IMG/VR virus record: IMGVR_UViG_3300021960_000075
Coordinates: 1 to 60,959 of that record
Direction: 5' to 3' (one strand)
DNA from: a virus
Length of the DNA stretch: 60,959 nucleotides
The notes under the pieces: generated by a model
What the model saw: only the letters and a program-made list of their open reading frames with translations
The model's database searches: none
Told to the model about the DNA's origin: nothing
Position numbers and translations under genes: made by a program
Shown: one piece after another, positions 15,121-24,169 of the stretch
How positions within the stretch are numbered: position 1 is the stretch's first letter
How the letters are laid out: each line of letters starts with the position of its first letter

Positions 15121-15864
15121 ATGAATAATGATACATTTAAACCGACTTTGGAACAAGCCGAGTTTTTATTCAAGAAGTTTCCTAATAAGACACTTCGCCA
15201 ATGGGCAGACGAATGGGATATGTCTCACGAAAATGTTCGTTTAATGAAGAAAAAACTAGGTCTTGCTACAAGAGGTAAAGTAGTGCCAACTGAGCAGGCA
15301 GACGAAATAATTGCTTACATTAAAGATGGTAAGGGAACTGTTAACACAGCTAGAACTTTTTCTAAATATAGTTTTGGTAAACAACGTTTTCTTAACTGGT
15401 TGGATGAAAATCCTGATTATAAAGCCAAAGTAGAAGAAGCTGAAGCTTTTGCTTATGATAAGAAACTTAATCCAACTCACAAAAGATGCATAGCTACTGG
15501 TGAATGGTTACCTATTTCTGAATTCTATAAAGACAGCCAAACATTAGATGGCTATTCTCGTAGAAGCAAGAAAGCTGTTAAAGCATCTGTGGCTAAATAC
15601 TATTATGGTAGAAATAATACTGAACCATTAGTTGATAAAAAAACTTGTTCAGCATTACCTGAATTAGGTGAATTACCAGCAAAGTATTTTCACAGAAATA
15701 GAAGACTAGCTTCAGGATTACAACAGTATTCTATTGCTTTTCAAACACCATACTCTAAATTTTTAAATTCAGAGGATGAGTCTGAAAGAAGCAATGCTTA
15801 CAACTTAGCTAAGCAAGAAGCTTTGGATTATTTTGCAAAAGAAGGATTTGTTCCTATAATATAA
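15121..15864 (+). CDS. HTH-containing protein with degenerate HNH-like zinc segment, 247 aa
   Basis: The N-terminal part (TLRQWADEWDMSHENVRLMKKKLGL) reads like a helix-turn-helix. A second helical module (NTARTFSKYSFGKQRFLNWL) follows. Residues around 120-150 (KRCIATGEWLPISEFYKDSQTLDGYSRRSK) resemble the C-x2-C...L-x-S-x-F...G-x-R-x2-C-K-x-C knuckle seen in HNH-type phage proteins, but nearly all its Cys are missing. It may be a DNA-binding regulator derived from a homing endonuclease-like protein. It is monocistronic, with its own leaderless promoter and a perfect terminator. Confidence 0.5.
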   Translation: MNNDTFKPTLEQAEFLFKKFPNKTLRQWADEWDMSHENVRLMKKKLGLATRGKVVPTEQADEIIAYIKDGKGTVNTARTFSKYSFGKQRFLNWLDENPDYKAKVEEAEAFAYDKKLNPTHKRCIATGEWLPISEFYKDSQTLDGYSRRSKKAVKASVAKYYYGRNNTEPLVDKKTCSALPELGELPAKYFHRNRRLASGLQQYSIAFQTPYSKFLNSEDESERSNAYNLAKQEALDYFAKEGFVPII

Positions 15865-15885
15865 TTGCAAAGGAAACCTTATCTT

Positions 15886-15914
15886 AAACCCCTCACCAAG
15901 TGAGGGGTTTTTTT
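15886..15914 (+). terminator. strong rho-independent terminator
   Basis: AAACCCCTCAC (15886-15896) and GTGAGGGGTTT (15900-15910) form a perfect 11-bp stem with loop CAA, followed by more T residues. Confidence 0.92.
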
Positions 15915-15916
15915 AT

Positions 15917-15925
15917 TGGTATAAT
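15917..15925 (+). promoter_or_regulatory. extended -10 leaderless promoter of the tail operon
   Basis: TGGTATAAT with TATAAT at 15920-15925. Exactly six bases (TAATTT) precede the ATG at 15932. No -35 match is visible; the TG motif would compensate. It restarts transcription after the inserted cassette. Confidence 0.65.
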
Positions 15926-15931
15926 TAATTT

Positions 15932-16273
15932 ATGCCAAGAATACCAACATCCGTACTAAACGAATCAATAACGATTCAAAGACTATCAGGTTCTTCTGTA
16001 GATGACAGAGGACTATCAACTGCTACATTCTCAGATAATGAAACATCTGTTCAATGTAGAATCGTACACGAAAATGGAAATGAAACCGATTCAGAAGGTA
16101 GATTAGAAGTAAATGATATATTCCTAGTAACAGTTAGACCTGAAATTGATATAACTACCCAAGATAGAATTGTTTGGGATAGCCAATACTACGATGTAAA
16201 AATTATTAAAAATATTAAAGATAGATTTGGTAATATTTTTTACAAAGAAATTGAAATGCATAAAGGTTTCTAA
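15932..16273 (+). CDS. head closure / head-tail joining protein, 113 aa
   Basis: Matches the small SPP1 gp16-like head-tail joining family in size and pattern: LNESITIQRLSGSSVDDRGL, RLEVNDIFLVTVRPEIDITTQDRIVWDSQYYDV, IIKNIKDRFGNIFYKEIEMHK. It caps the connector after DNA packaging. It begins the second structural operon and overlaps the next gene by one base. Confidence 0.75.
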   Translation: MPRIPTSVLNESITIQRLSGSSVDDRGLSTATFSDNETSVQCRIVHENGNETDSEGRLEVNDIFLVTVRPEIDITTQDRIVWDSQYYDVKIIKNIKDRFGNIFYKEIEMHKGF

Positions 16274-17238
16274 TGAGTAGAAGAAGTGTATTAAAAACTA
16301 ATAGGTCTTTAAGGACATTAAGAAGAATTAAATCAGACCCAAAACGATTTAAGTTTGGGAAAATATCAAGTATGCAAGATTTAAGGTCGTTCTTTTATGA
16401 GTACTCATTATTTATTGGTGATATTCAATCTCTTCCGGGAATGCCAAACTTAAGTACTTTAGGAACTCTAAGACACTATGGTCTTGTTGGCGGAAGAATT
16501 ATGGGTGACGTTAACTCTATTATGGGTACTTTTAAAAAATTAACAACTGGAAGTTATGATGTTGAAGGTGCTGGTGAGCGTATAGTAAGACGTGCTGGTG
16601 GTAGATTAACTGGTAAAGTCCTTCAAGCAGTTCCGGGAAGCAATATGTTTTCTCGTGCAGCTCGTTCAGTAATTGGTGCTAATACTCAAAAAGCTTTCGA
16701 TAAGCAAATGAAAAAATGGTTTAGAAGTAATGTTCCTGACAAACCTGTTGTCCACGTTGTTGGTGGATTTGATGCACAAGCGGTAGCCGATAGTGTTGAA
16801 GATGCTATTGCTATGGTAACAGAAGAAGTTGCTAGACAGACTTATCCTTTCGTACCTGTAAGAACTGGAACACTAAGAGGAACATTAAGAACAGAATTCG
16901 GTAGAAATAAAGCAAAAGGTGGTTCTATGCCTGCAGGTAAAGTTATTATAGGAAATCATTTGACTAAAGACTATACAGCTATTATTGAGTTTGGTTCAGG
17001 AAAATTGTTTAACCAAGGAGCAAAACACTTAGATAGATATTTTCCAATTCCTGAATCTATAAAAGCTTTAAAATCTTCCTCAAGAAATAGAGCTGCTGTT
17101 AACAGCAAGAATGGTAAAGGGGCTATGTTAAGAAGAGGTGCTAGAAATGCAATGGCTAGATACAACCAAGGAACAGCTACTAACATTAAAGTTACTACCC
17201 CTAATCTTGAATTAGAAGCAAAAAAATTAAGGAGTTAA
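16273..17238 (+). CDS. HK97 gp10-like tail completion protein with N-terminal extension, 321 aa
   Basis: Residues about 180-270 carry the gp10 pattern: a helix VTEEVARQTYPFVPVRTGTLRGTLR followed by KVIIGNHLTKDYTAIIEFGSG, where the P-V-R-T-G-x-L-R signature is characteristic. The first ~175 residues are an extra basic, Gly-rich region (NMFSRAARSVIGANTQKAF). Family members are usually shorter than this. It lies between the head closure and tail terminator genes, as expected. Confidence 0.7.
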   Translation: MSRRSVLKTNRSLRTLRRIKSDPKRFKFGKISSMQDLRSFFYEYSLFIGDIQSLPGMPNLSTLGTLRHYGLVGGRIMGDVNSIMGTFKKLTTGSYDVEGAGERIVRRAGGRLTGKVLQAVPGSNMFSRAARSVIGANTQKAFDKQMKKWFRSNVPDKPVVHVVGGFDAQAVADSVEDAIAMVTEEVARQTYPFVPVRTGTLRGTLRTEFGRNKAKGGSMPAGKVIIGNHLTKDYTAIIEFGSGKLFNQGAKHLDRYFPIPESIKALKSSSRNRAAVNSKNGKGAMLRRGARNAMARYNQGTATNIKVTTPNLELEAKKLRS

Positions 17239-17239
17239 A

Positions 17240-17692
17240 ATGGCACAAAATTTACCTGATGGAGAAATATTAGCAAGAACTTGGGCTTTAAGTAAAAGCA
17301 GTATTACTGATGTCATTGGAGAAAGAGTAGCAACTAGATTACCTTCAGGAGCTACTATGCCTTTTGTAGTTATACAAATGCTAGGTGGAGGTCCACTAGG
17401 TGGTGAATCTTTAATTTATGAAGCACAACTTGTAGTTGATTTTTATGCTGGTAAGTATGCAACAAATAGCACAAAAGGTCATCCTGATTATGCAGCTGCT
17501 TTTCAAATTGGAAATATTTTTGTTAGAGAAGCTTTTGACCACGCACCTACAAAACTAACAAGTACTGGTGGAGAAGTCGGAATGGTACACGGATTCGATT
17601 CTATATCAGGTCTAGGAAGAGTAGATGAAACCGAGCTCGGTTTAGCACGCTATACTTGTGATATGGTAATGATTTATGGAGCAATATCGTGA
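17240..17692 (+). CDS. tail terminator protein, 150 aa
   Basis: Position and sequence fit the gpU/gp17-like tail terminator family (DUF3168-like): RVATRLPSGATMPFVVIQMLGG, LIYEAQLVVDFYAGKY, AFQIGNIFVREAFDHAP, LGRVDETELGLARYTCDMVMIY. It would form a hexameric ring that ends tube growth and joins the head. It overlaps the next GTG start by 4 bases. Confidence 0.65.
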   Translation: MAQNLPDGEILARTWALSKSSITDVIGERVATRLPSGATMPFVVIQMLGGGPLGGESLIYEAQLVVDFYAGKYATNSTKGHPDYAAAFQIGNIFVREAFDHAPTKLTSTGGEVGMVHGFDSISGLGRVDETELGLARYTCDMVMIYGAIS

Positions 17693-17979
17693 AATATATA
17701 AAGGTTAACCCTTATATAAGGGTGTTTGACGCAATACGAGATGAAAAGCTCGATATTATCTTTGACCAAAAAGAATGGGTTGAAGTTAAAGATTCTGACT
17801 GGAAAAGACTCTCTGAGTCTGAAACTAAACAAGGTAATGTAATATTACCAACTTTTGTTGAAAAGTCAGATGGTATGGGGGAAATTAAGAATTTTACTGC
17901 TGCTGAAAAAGTAGAAGAAAATTCTAGCGATGATGAGTGGTATGAGGAACCTGCTGACGCAGAAGTAGAAGAGGAATAA
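17689..17979 (+). CDS. small acidic tail-region protein, 96 aa
   Basis: GTG start in an overlap with the tail terminator gene. The N-terminal half (YIKVNPYIRVFDAIRDEKLDI) may be a small beta domain. The C-terminal 35 residues are almost all Glu, Asp, Ser and Ala. Not recognised. It sits directly before the major tail protein. Confidence 0.5.
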   Translation: MKYIKVNPYIRVFDAIRDEKLDIIFDQKEWVEVKDSDWKRLSESETKQGNVILPTFVEKSDGMGEIKNFTAAEKVEENSSDDEWYEEPADAEVEEE

Positions 17980-18012
17980 CGAAAAGTTATTCATAGAATA
18001 AGTAGGTAAGTA

Positions 18013-18618
18013 ATGGCACAAAGCATAAGCGAAGTAATTTTAGGAACTGGTAACTTATACACTGCTTTGGAATCTGATGTTAATGGTTCATCACCAAATG
18101 CAACATTTCCAGCAGACCCAAGTGAAGCTCCTAGTTCAAGTTACTGGACTAATATAGGATACTCAGAGGGTGGATTCTCTCTAGAGTATGACAAAACTTT
18201 TGAAGACATTATGGTTGCAGAGGAAATTGACCCTATTAAGACCATAAAGACAGCTCAAGAGGTAAGAATTACAGGTGAATTAGCACAGGCATCATTAGCA
18301 AACTTAAAACTTGCTATGGCTGGTGGAACTGAGACAAGTTCAACTCCTTCAGCAGGATATACCCAATTAACTCCTCCATCAACAGACTCTTTCTTAGAGT
18401 ATGCGTTGATTTTAAGAGTTAATGCACCGGGTGCATCTGAAGGTGGAACTCAGAAAGTTAGAGACATTTATGCTCCTAGAGCAGTAAACGTTGGAGCTTT
18501 CTCAATGGTTCACGCTAAGGCACCACAAAAAGTAACAATCACTGTTGAATACAAATTGTTAAAACCAAATAGTGATGCTCCGTTCAGTAACTTGTTTAAA
18601 GTTATAGACGAAGTTTAA
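18013..18618 (+). CDS. major tail (tube) protein, 201 aa
   Basis: Position between tail terminator and chaperone, plus the pattern YWTNIGYSEGGFSLEYDKTFEDIMVAEEIDPIKTIKTAQ and VRITGELAQASLANLKLAMAGG, are typical of siphovirus tube subunits. The C-terminal half has IYAPRAVNVGAFSMVHAK and KVTITVEYKLLK. AGGTAAGTA precedes the ATG. It should be one of the most abundant virion proteins. Confidence 0.8.
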   Translation: MAQSISEVILGTGNLYTALESDVNGSSPNATFPADPSEAPSSSYWTNIGYSEGGFSLEYDKTFEDIMVAEEIDPIKTIKTAQEVRITGELAQASLANLKLAMAGGTETSSTPSAGYTQLTPPSTDSFLEYALILRVNAPGASEGGTQKVRDIYAPRAVNVGAFSMVHAKAPQKVTITVEYKLLKPNSDAPFSNLFKVIDEV

Positions 18619-18635
18619 AACCTGTAGGAGGGTAA

Positions 18636-18986
18636 ATGGCAAATTTTAAAGACTTTGATGAAGCCATCAAAGAAGATAATGCGACAAAATTTACTTTCAA
18701 GGTAGCTGGAGAGACTTTCGAGAGTCCAGCCCAGCTACCAGCGAAAGTAGTACTAATGCAATTAAAAATGCAAAACGAGCAAGGCGGCATAGACCAAAAA
18801 GATATTGGTGAATGGCTAAGGTCGATTATTGGAGAAGATACCTTCGATAAGCTTTTGGAACTAAACATATCTTGGAGCACTCTAGAAAAACTTTTAGGGT
18901 GGCTTTTAGTGCAATATGGAATAGTTAAATCAGAAGACGAAATAAACGCTGATGCTGAAGGGGGAGAGGAAGAAGCCCCAAAATAA
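18636..18986 (+). CDS. tail assembly chaperone (G-like), 116 aa; frameshift donor
   Basis: Occupies the G position between tube and tape measure. The sequence is small, helical and acidic, ending in an Asp/Glu-rich tail (DEINADAEGGEEEAPK). The last sense codons form a canonical -1 slippery heptamer immediately before the TAA, so a fraction of ribosomes would enter the next frame and make a 215-residue GT-like fusion ending at 19282. ATG follows GGAGGG. Confidence 0.82.
   Translation: MANFKDFDEAIKEDNATKFTFKVAGETFESPAQLPAKVVLMQLKMQNEQGGIDQKDIGEWLRSIIGEDTFDKLLELNISWSTLEKLLGWLLVQYGIVKSEDEINADAEGGEEEAPK
18977..18983 (+). promoter_or_regulatory. programmed -1 frameshift site (C CCA AAA)
   Basis: X-XXY-YYZ heptamer CCCAAAA in the correct frame, directly before TAA. 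An SD-like AGGGGGAGAGGA lies about 8 bases upstream, and a small hairpin, CATCA/TGATG, just downstream. In the shifted frame there is no stop until 19282. Confidence 0.85.
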
Positions 18987-19282
18987 ACATCACAATTGAT
19001 GATATTTTGGAAAGATGGGCTGCCGTTGAAGCGGACTTTCAACGGTTTTACGGACTTCATCCCTTCGACTTATCGTGGAGAAGGTTCAGAACTTTAATAT
19101 TCAGTCTTGTATCATCAGAATCTGCATTCTATGCACCTTACTTGAAAGAATATGTTGAGGAAGCTAAAGAAAGAGTGGATAGTAGAAGAGACAATCCAAA
19201 TAGGATAAAAGTCAATCTTGATACAGCTCTAGATGAACTTGGTGGAATTAAAGAAAATATATCATTTAATAATGAAGGATAA
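18983..19282 (+). CDS. T-like extension of the tail assembly chaperone, made by -1 frameshift
   Basis: From base 18983 the -1 frame reads INITIDDILERWAAVEADFQRFYG... for 99 residues. A TTG at 19007 is the only internal start candidate and has no ribosome binding site, so production as a fusion with the 116-residue upstream part is far more likely. The extension, with FDLSWRRFRTLIFSL and a helical tail, resembles gp15/T-type chaperone C-termini that recruit the tape measure and tube subunits. Confidence 0.8.
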   Translation: MNITIDDILERWAAVEADFQRFYGLHPFDLSWRRFRTLIFSLVSSESAFYAPYLKEYVEEAKERVDSRRDNPNRIKVNLDTALDELGGIKENISFNNEG

Positions 19283-19285
19283 GCA

Positions 19286-22200
19286 GTGGCACAACAAATA
19301 GGTTCTTTAGAAGTAGGAATAGAAGGTAATACCTCTGGTTTAAATAATTCTATTGGTGCTGTCCAAATGAAAGCTACAAATGCTTTCAAGAAAATTGGTT
19401 CTGTAGCTAATGGTATGATAACTGGTGCTCTAGTTGCAGGAGTGGCTGCTGTAGCTGTAGGTTTAGCTGCAGGTGTAAAAGCAGCTATTGACTTTGAAGC
19501 AGCATTCGCCGGTGTTAGAAAAACATTAAGTGGTTCAGATGCAGAATTAAAAGCTGTATCAGATGAATTAATCAATATGGCAAGGTTCTTGCCTCAAACA
19601 GCAGCTGAGCTAGCAGCTATCGCTCAAGTCGGTGGTCAATTAGGTATTGCTGCTAAAGATATTGCTCAATTCACAGAAGTTATTGCAAAATTAGGTGGGG
19701 CAACAGACTTAGCAGGTGAGCAAGGTGCCACATCAATGGCTAGGTTTATGAAAGTTATTGGTGAATCTGTAGGACAAACTGGAGTATATGCAAACATATT
19801 GGTTGCTTTAGGTAACAATATGGCAACTACTGAATCTGAAATAATAAACTTAGCTCTTAACTTTGGTGCATTAGGAAAGCAAGTAGGATTAAGCGGTCCT
19901 GAAATATTAGCCTTTTCTGCAGCTATGAGGGAAATGGGTCAGCCAGCCGCAGCTGGTGCTACAGCTCTTAATAAATTATTTACTCAATTAAATAGAGCTA
20001 TGTTAGGAGAAGGTGGATTAGCTGAGTTTGCTGATATAGCTGGAATGTCTATGTTTGAGTTCCAAGCACTTATGGAAACAAGTATGGCTGCTGCAGCAGA
20101 AGCAGTTCTTAATGGTCTTAATGCTATGGGTGAAGCACAAAAAGACCAAATATCAGCATTAGATAGTGTTGGTTTAGCTAGAGACAGAGTTTCTCGTGCC
20201 TTAATATCAATGGCAACAAATGAAGAAGGTCTAGCTAAAGCAAGACGTATTGCTAACGAAGAATTATTTAGACAAGCTGCTTTAAATGAAGAGTTTAAAA
20301 AGAAACAAGATACAGTAGCTGGTCAGATGGATATTTTAAAATCAAAAGTAAATTCATTTGCAATACGAATGGGTGAAGCTTTACTTCCAGCAATTAAAGC
20401 AGTTGTTAAATTTATAGGAAGATTTTTTGATGGTTTATATTACTTAGTAAATGCTTTCAAAAATACAAGTGCACAAGCTGAAAAATTTCAGAAAAAAGTT
20501 ATGGGTAGTGCTTTTGTATTAATGATTATAAAAGTTGTTACTTGGATTGCAAAACTAGTTAAAAACCTTAAGGGAATGGGTGATGAGATAGCAAAAGTTA
20601 CTACAAAATTTGGTAAATTTGGTAAATTCTTGGGTAAATTTACTAAATTCTTTACTGGAGCAGCAGCTGGAGCAGCTTTATTTGTTTATGAAGTTGCTAA
20701 GTTCGGTGACTTACAAGCAATAATAGATAACTTTTCACAAAGCGTAGATAAATTAACAGTTAGTTTTACTTTCTTAAAACAAAATGGTATAGGTGGATTA
20801 GACCAACTTACTACTGATGTACTTCAAGCGATGGTTGATGGTATGGAAGATGACAACCCATTAAAAGCAGTTTTGAAAGAAATGTTAGAAGGCGGAAAAT
20901 TAGATGCTGATGTAGCTAAAGATTTAGCTTCAACAGGTTCAGCAATATCCGAGGAATTATTAACTTCTATACAAGATGGATTTGGTGTTGGTGCAGCCGG
21001 CGGTGATATGAAATTAGATTTTCGTTGGCTTGAAAGTATAAAAAAAGCACTTGCTGAAGAAGGATTAGGAGATAGTCAACTTTTTAAAGATATACAAGCT
21101 TTACAGGATGCAATAAGAGGTGATGCAGATAAAGAAACTTTAAATAATTTAGCACAACAAGTTATTGCAAAATTAGCTATAGTCGAAGCAGGAAAAGATT
21201 CCTTAACCGTTGAAGAAAGTTTAAGAAAACTTATTACGGATAATGTAGTAGCATTATCTACAGCTTCAGGTAAGTCAGTAGATGACATTAAAAAAATAAT
21301 ATCGACAGAGCAGGGTCTCAAAACATTTGTTCAAGAATTTGGTATGGCTATAGAAGGTGTACCAGCACTTTATGATATTTTATTCCCACCTGAAAAAGAC
21401 CCAGTTCAAGAAGCTTTACAGCAATTAAAAGAAGATGCTTCAGCATTCAAACAGATGGTTGCTGATATATTTGCTCCAACTGAACTGCAATTCAAGTTAG
21501 ATTTTGCTGAAATGGATTTGGCAGATGCTCATAAAGACCACGCTGACCTCCATAAAGAACTTGGTGATTTACACGAAGAAGATGCTAAGTTACAACAGGA
21601 TTTAATAGATATACAGCAACAAGAGTTATTGACTCACGAAGAAATACTGAAAATTCAAGAGCTTGAATTAGAAAATCAAGAATTAAAGATTAAGCACGCT
21701 CAAGAAGCTGCTATGACATTTGAAGAGCAAGTAGATTATCAAGATAAAATTAATGAAGCTTTAGAAATAGAACAAAGATTAAGAGATGGTTTAGCTCTTT
21801 CTGCAAATGACCAATTACGTAGAGAGAAACTTAGAAAAGATAGAAGAAGAGTTGAGTTAGCAGCACAACAGGGTTCTTTGGAATTTGCTGATTTAGAACT
21901 TAAAGCTATTGATGAAAATATTAAAGCTATAGAAGATAAAGCTGTTACTCAAACTGATGCTACTTTGGCTAGAAGAGAAGCACAGGAGATTCTAGATAGA
22001 GCTGAGGAGAGAAGGCTTAAGGAAAAAGAAAAGATTGCTGATAATATTGCTAAAATCCAAGAGATTAATTTAGAATCTGTTGCTCGCCGTAATGAAGAGA
22101 TTATTGAAATTGAAAAGCGTCGTGCTGATATTGAAGAACGACTAAAAGAGATTCCTAGAGAGATTAAAGAAGCTCATTGGGATATTCACAAAGCTCAAAA

Positions 22201-22765
22201 AGCTGTTTACGATGCTACAGCTGATATTCAAATAGGTTTTATGGACTTGAGAGCTGTTGGTGAAGAAGAGATGAAAGAACTAGCAAAGGCTATTGGTATG
22301 CCATATGAGATGTTAGATGGTCTTATGACTCTATTAAACCACGCAAGAGTTGAATCAGGACCAATTTTTGATGAAATTATTACCAGAGCTACAGATACAA
22401 AACATACATTTGCTCAAGACCCATTCACTGGTGGACCATCAGTTTCAGATGTTCAAAGAAAAAATTATGGTTTCTTACAACAGGGAACAGGAATTGTAGA
22501 TTTCCTAAGACACGGCGGTGGTGGATTCAAGACTGGAAATAAATTTATTGCTGGTGAATATGGTCCTGAATTAATAAAAACATTCCCGGGTGGTGGAATG
22601 GTTACTCCATTAGGTACTGGTGGTGGCACTACAATGCAAAATACTATAAATCTAAATATTACTGGATTACCAACTGACCCTATAGCTGCTAGAAGGATAG
22701 CACAAAATATTCAAAGAGAACTTGTTAAACTAGAAAGAGAAGGTAGAAGCGGTGTCGTCAGGTAG
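19286..22765 (+). CDS. tape measure protein, 1159 aa
   Basis: Sets tail length; about 170 nm is expected at 1.5 angstrom per residue. The N-terminal region has the phage tail tape measure core (AAIDFEAAFAGVRKTLSG, NMARFLPQTAAELAAIAQVGGQLGI, TDLAGEQGATSMARFMKVIG, GLSGPEILAFSAAMREMGQ). A hydrophobic stretch lies near residues 410-475. A long charged coiled coil from about 740 to 1000 (DAHKDHADLHKELGDLHEED) follows, with a Gly-rich end. GTG start after GAAGGA. Confidence 0.93.
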   Translation: MAQQIGSLEVGIEGNTSGLNNSIGAVQMKATNAFKKIGSVANGMITGALVAGVAAVAVGLAAGVKAAIDFEAAFAGVRKTLSGSDAELKAVSDELINMARFLPQTAAELAAIAQVGGQLGIAAKDIAQFTEVIAKLGGATDLAGEQGATSMARFMKVIGESVGQTGVYANILVALGNNMATTESEIINLALNFGALGKQVGLSGPEILAFSAAMREMGQPAAAGATALNKLFTQLNRAMLGEGGLAEFADIAGMSMFEFQALMETSMAAAAEAVLNGLNAMGEAQKDQISALDSVGLARDRVSRALISMATNEEGLAKARRIANEELFRQAALNEEFKKKQDTVAGQMDILKSKVNSFAIRMGEALLPAIKAVVKFIGRFFDGLYYLVNAFKNTSAQAEKFQKKVMGSAFVLMIIKVVTWIAKLVKNLKGMGDEIAKVTTKFGKFGKFLGKFTKFFTGAAAGAALFVYEVAKFGDLQAIIDNFSQSVDKLTVSFTFLKQNGIGGLDQLTTDVLQAMVDGMEDDNPLKAVLKEMLEGGKLDADVAKDLASTGSAISEELLTSIQDGFGVGAAGGDMKLDFRWLESIKKALAEEGLGDSQLFKDIQALQDAIRGDADKETLNNLAQQVIAKLAIVEAGKDSLTVEESLRKLITDNVVALSTASGKSVDDIKKIISTEQGLKTFVQEFGMAIEGVPALYDILFPPEKDPVQEALQQLKEDASAFKQMVADIFAPTELQFKLDFAEMDLADAHKDHADLHKELGDLHEEDAKLQQDLIDIQQQELLTHEEILKIQELELENQELKIKHAQEAAMTFEEQVDYQDKINEALEIEQRLRDGLALSANDQLRREKLRKDRRRVELAAQQGSLEFADLELKAIDENIKAIEDKAVTQTDATLARREAQEILDRAEERRLKEKEKIADNIAKIQEINLESVARRNEEIIEIEKRRADIEERLKEIPREIKEAHWDIHKAQKAVYDATADIQIGFMDLRAVGEEEMKELAKAIGMPYEMLDGLMTLLNHARVESGPIFDEIITRATDTKHTFAQDPFTGGPSVSDVQRKNYGFLQQGTGIVDFLRHGGGGFKTGNKFIAGEYGPELIKTFPGGGMVTPLGTGGGTTMQNTINLNITGLPTDPIAARRIAQNIQRELVKLEREGRSGVVR

Positions 22766-22913
22766 TTACAGAGCTTATCACATAGCAACACACGATAATG
22801 ATTATGTCGATAATATGATTCCTTGTAAAGAAGAAAGTTGCTCTTATTATTTTTATGATATTGATGGGAAATATAGATATTGCGAAACTTGTCGTAGTAA
22901 GGATATGTGCTAA
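22752..22913 (+). CDS. four-Cys zinc-knuckle mini-protein, 53 aa
   Basis: GTG at 22752 inside the end of the tape measure gene, with GAAGG about ten bases upstream; its stop overlaps the next ATG (TAATG). The protein ends with CKEESC...YCETCRSKDMC, a four- or five-Cys metal site. The perfect tiling between two tail genes supports it being real. Function unknown; it may be a minor tail component. Confidence 0.6.
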   Translation: MSSGSYRAYHIATHDNDYVDNMIPCKEESCSYYFYDIDGKYRYCETCRSKDMC

Positions 22914-24169
22914 TGGCTAACACAATAACAATTGGAAGAATGACTTTTACGTCTCCACAAACTATAACTATCGCTCCTATGCCTGATAACTCTAGAAACT
23001 CTGTTGAAAGAACAATATCTATAGGTGGTAAATTTGCAGTTGATTCCATATCTGCTGCAAAAGTACTAAGAGATGAACTTGTATCAATGGGAAACTCAAG
23101 CTTAGTCTATCCCTTTACTTGGGAAGGAGATGAATTAATAGAAGGTTTTGCTAAATTATCAGGAGTTAGTGTTGATTCCTCAAAATTATCTTCAGGACTT
23201 TTTAGCTATAGTGTTACTTTAGATGTTAAAGGAAGAGTATCAGAAGTTATATTTGAATCTAACCTTACTGGTTCTTTATTAACTAATTCACACAGTATTA
23301 CATCTACTACTTATTCTCCTTGGCACGCATTACCAGTTAATGCATACAATTATTTTCACGAAGAAGCTCCTGTAGATGGTACAAGAGCTAGTTCAGAAGG
23401 AAATATAGCTTTTTACTATGATACAAACTTAAGAAGCAAGGCTGCTCAATGGATTGTTAACCCAGCAGATTTTTATAAAGGTGCTTGCAGAATAAGTATC
23501 GATAACACAACAATGACTGGGTATTTAACAAAAAACGCTCCAACAGGGGTGACGATTTCAAATGGTATAATAAGAATAACATCAGGTTCAACTACTGATG
23601 AATCAAGATTTACTGTAGAGTTTTACGATAATGGCGTTTGGGGTAGTGAAAGGGAAATATCTTTCAACTCAGGTGCTTCAAAATCAGAATGGAATTTATG
23701 GAAAACTGTTCAAATTATAAGAAACGAGCCTCACGAATGTGTTGTGCGTTTCACTACTTATTCTGACAGTAATGGAGATGGGCGACTCGTTGTAGATGTT
23801 ACGCTAAGACGAGGAGCTCATCACATAAACTTGGTCGCCAACCAAGGACCTACTTCTGATAGAGCAGCAAACTCTAGAATAAATTTGCAAGTGACAAGTA
23901 ATCACGATACTTTCACAGACGATACTGGGTATATGATAGAAGATAGTGCTGATAGCGATGGACAAAAATTTATTGTGGGAAGCCCACAAGGATACACTGC
24001 TGATGTAACTGATGGAGAAGACTTGATATATATAACAAATAATCAATTTAAAACATTCGTAGGTTATGTTTACAATGCTGTTAGTCCAAATACAATTGAT
24101 AGTGCAGATGCTGTTAGAGACCAGTATTTAGAAGGTACATACGAGAATGTAAGATTAGTGAGGGCTTAA
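22913..24169 (+). CDS. distal-tail-like protein, 418 aa
   Basis: It sits right after the tape measure, where the Dit protein is encoded. Residues 1-115 form a compact beta-rich domain (NTITIGRMTFTSPQTITIAPM, ERTISIGGKFAVDSI, YPFTWEGDELIEGFAKLSGVSV, SYSVTLDVKGR). The remainder is a larger beta domain with HALPVNAYNYFHEEAP and VRFTTYSDSNGDGRLVVDVTL, perhaps carbohydrate-binding. ATG at 22913 is preferred over GTG at 22907 for its spacing to AAGGA. Family assignment rests mainly on position and the N-terminal pattern. Confidence 0.6.
   Translation: MANTITIGRMTFTSPQTITIAPMPDNSRNSVERTISIGGKFAVDSISAAKVLRDELVSMGNSSLVYPFTWEGDELIEGFAKLSGVSVDSSKLSSGLFSYSVTLDVKGRVSEVIFESNLTGSLLTNSHSITSTTYSPWHALPVNAYNYFHEEAPVDGTRASSEGNIAFYYDTNLRSKAAQWIVNPADFYKGACRISIDNTTMTGYLTKNAPTGVTISNGIIRITSGSTTDESRFTVEFYDNGVWGSEREISFNSGASKSEWNLWKTVQIIRNEPHECVVRFTTYSDSNGDGRLVVDVTLRRGAHHINLVANQGPTSDRAANSRINLQVTSNHDTFTDDTGYMIEDSADSDGQKFIVGSPQGYTADVTDGEDLIYITNNQFKTFVGYVYNAVSPNTIDSADAVRDQYLEGTYENVRLVRA

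Noticed and set aside
18602-19575. Minus-strand frames opposite the chaperone and tape measure genes
   Set aside because: They are antisense shadows of well-supported tail genes without start signals.
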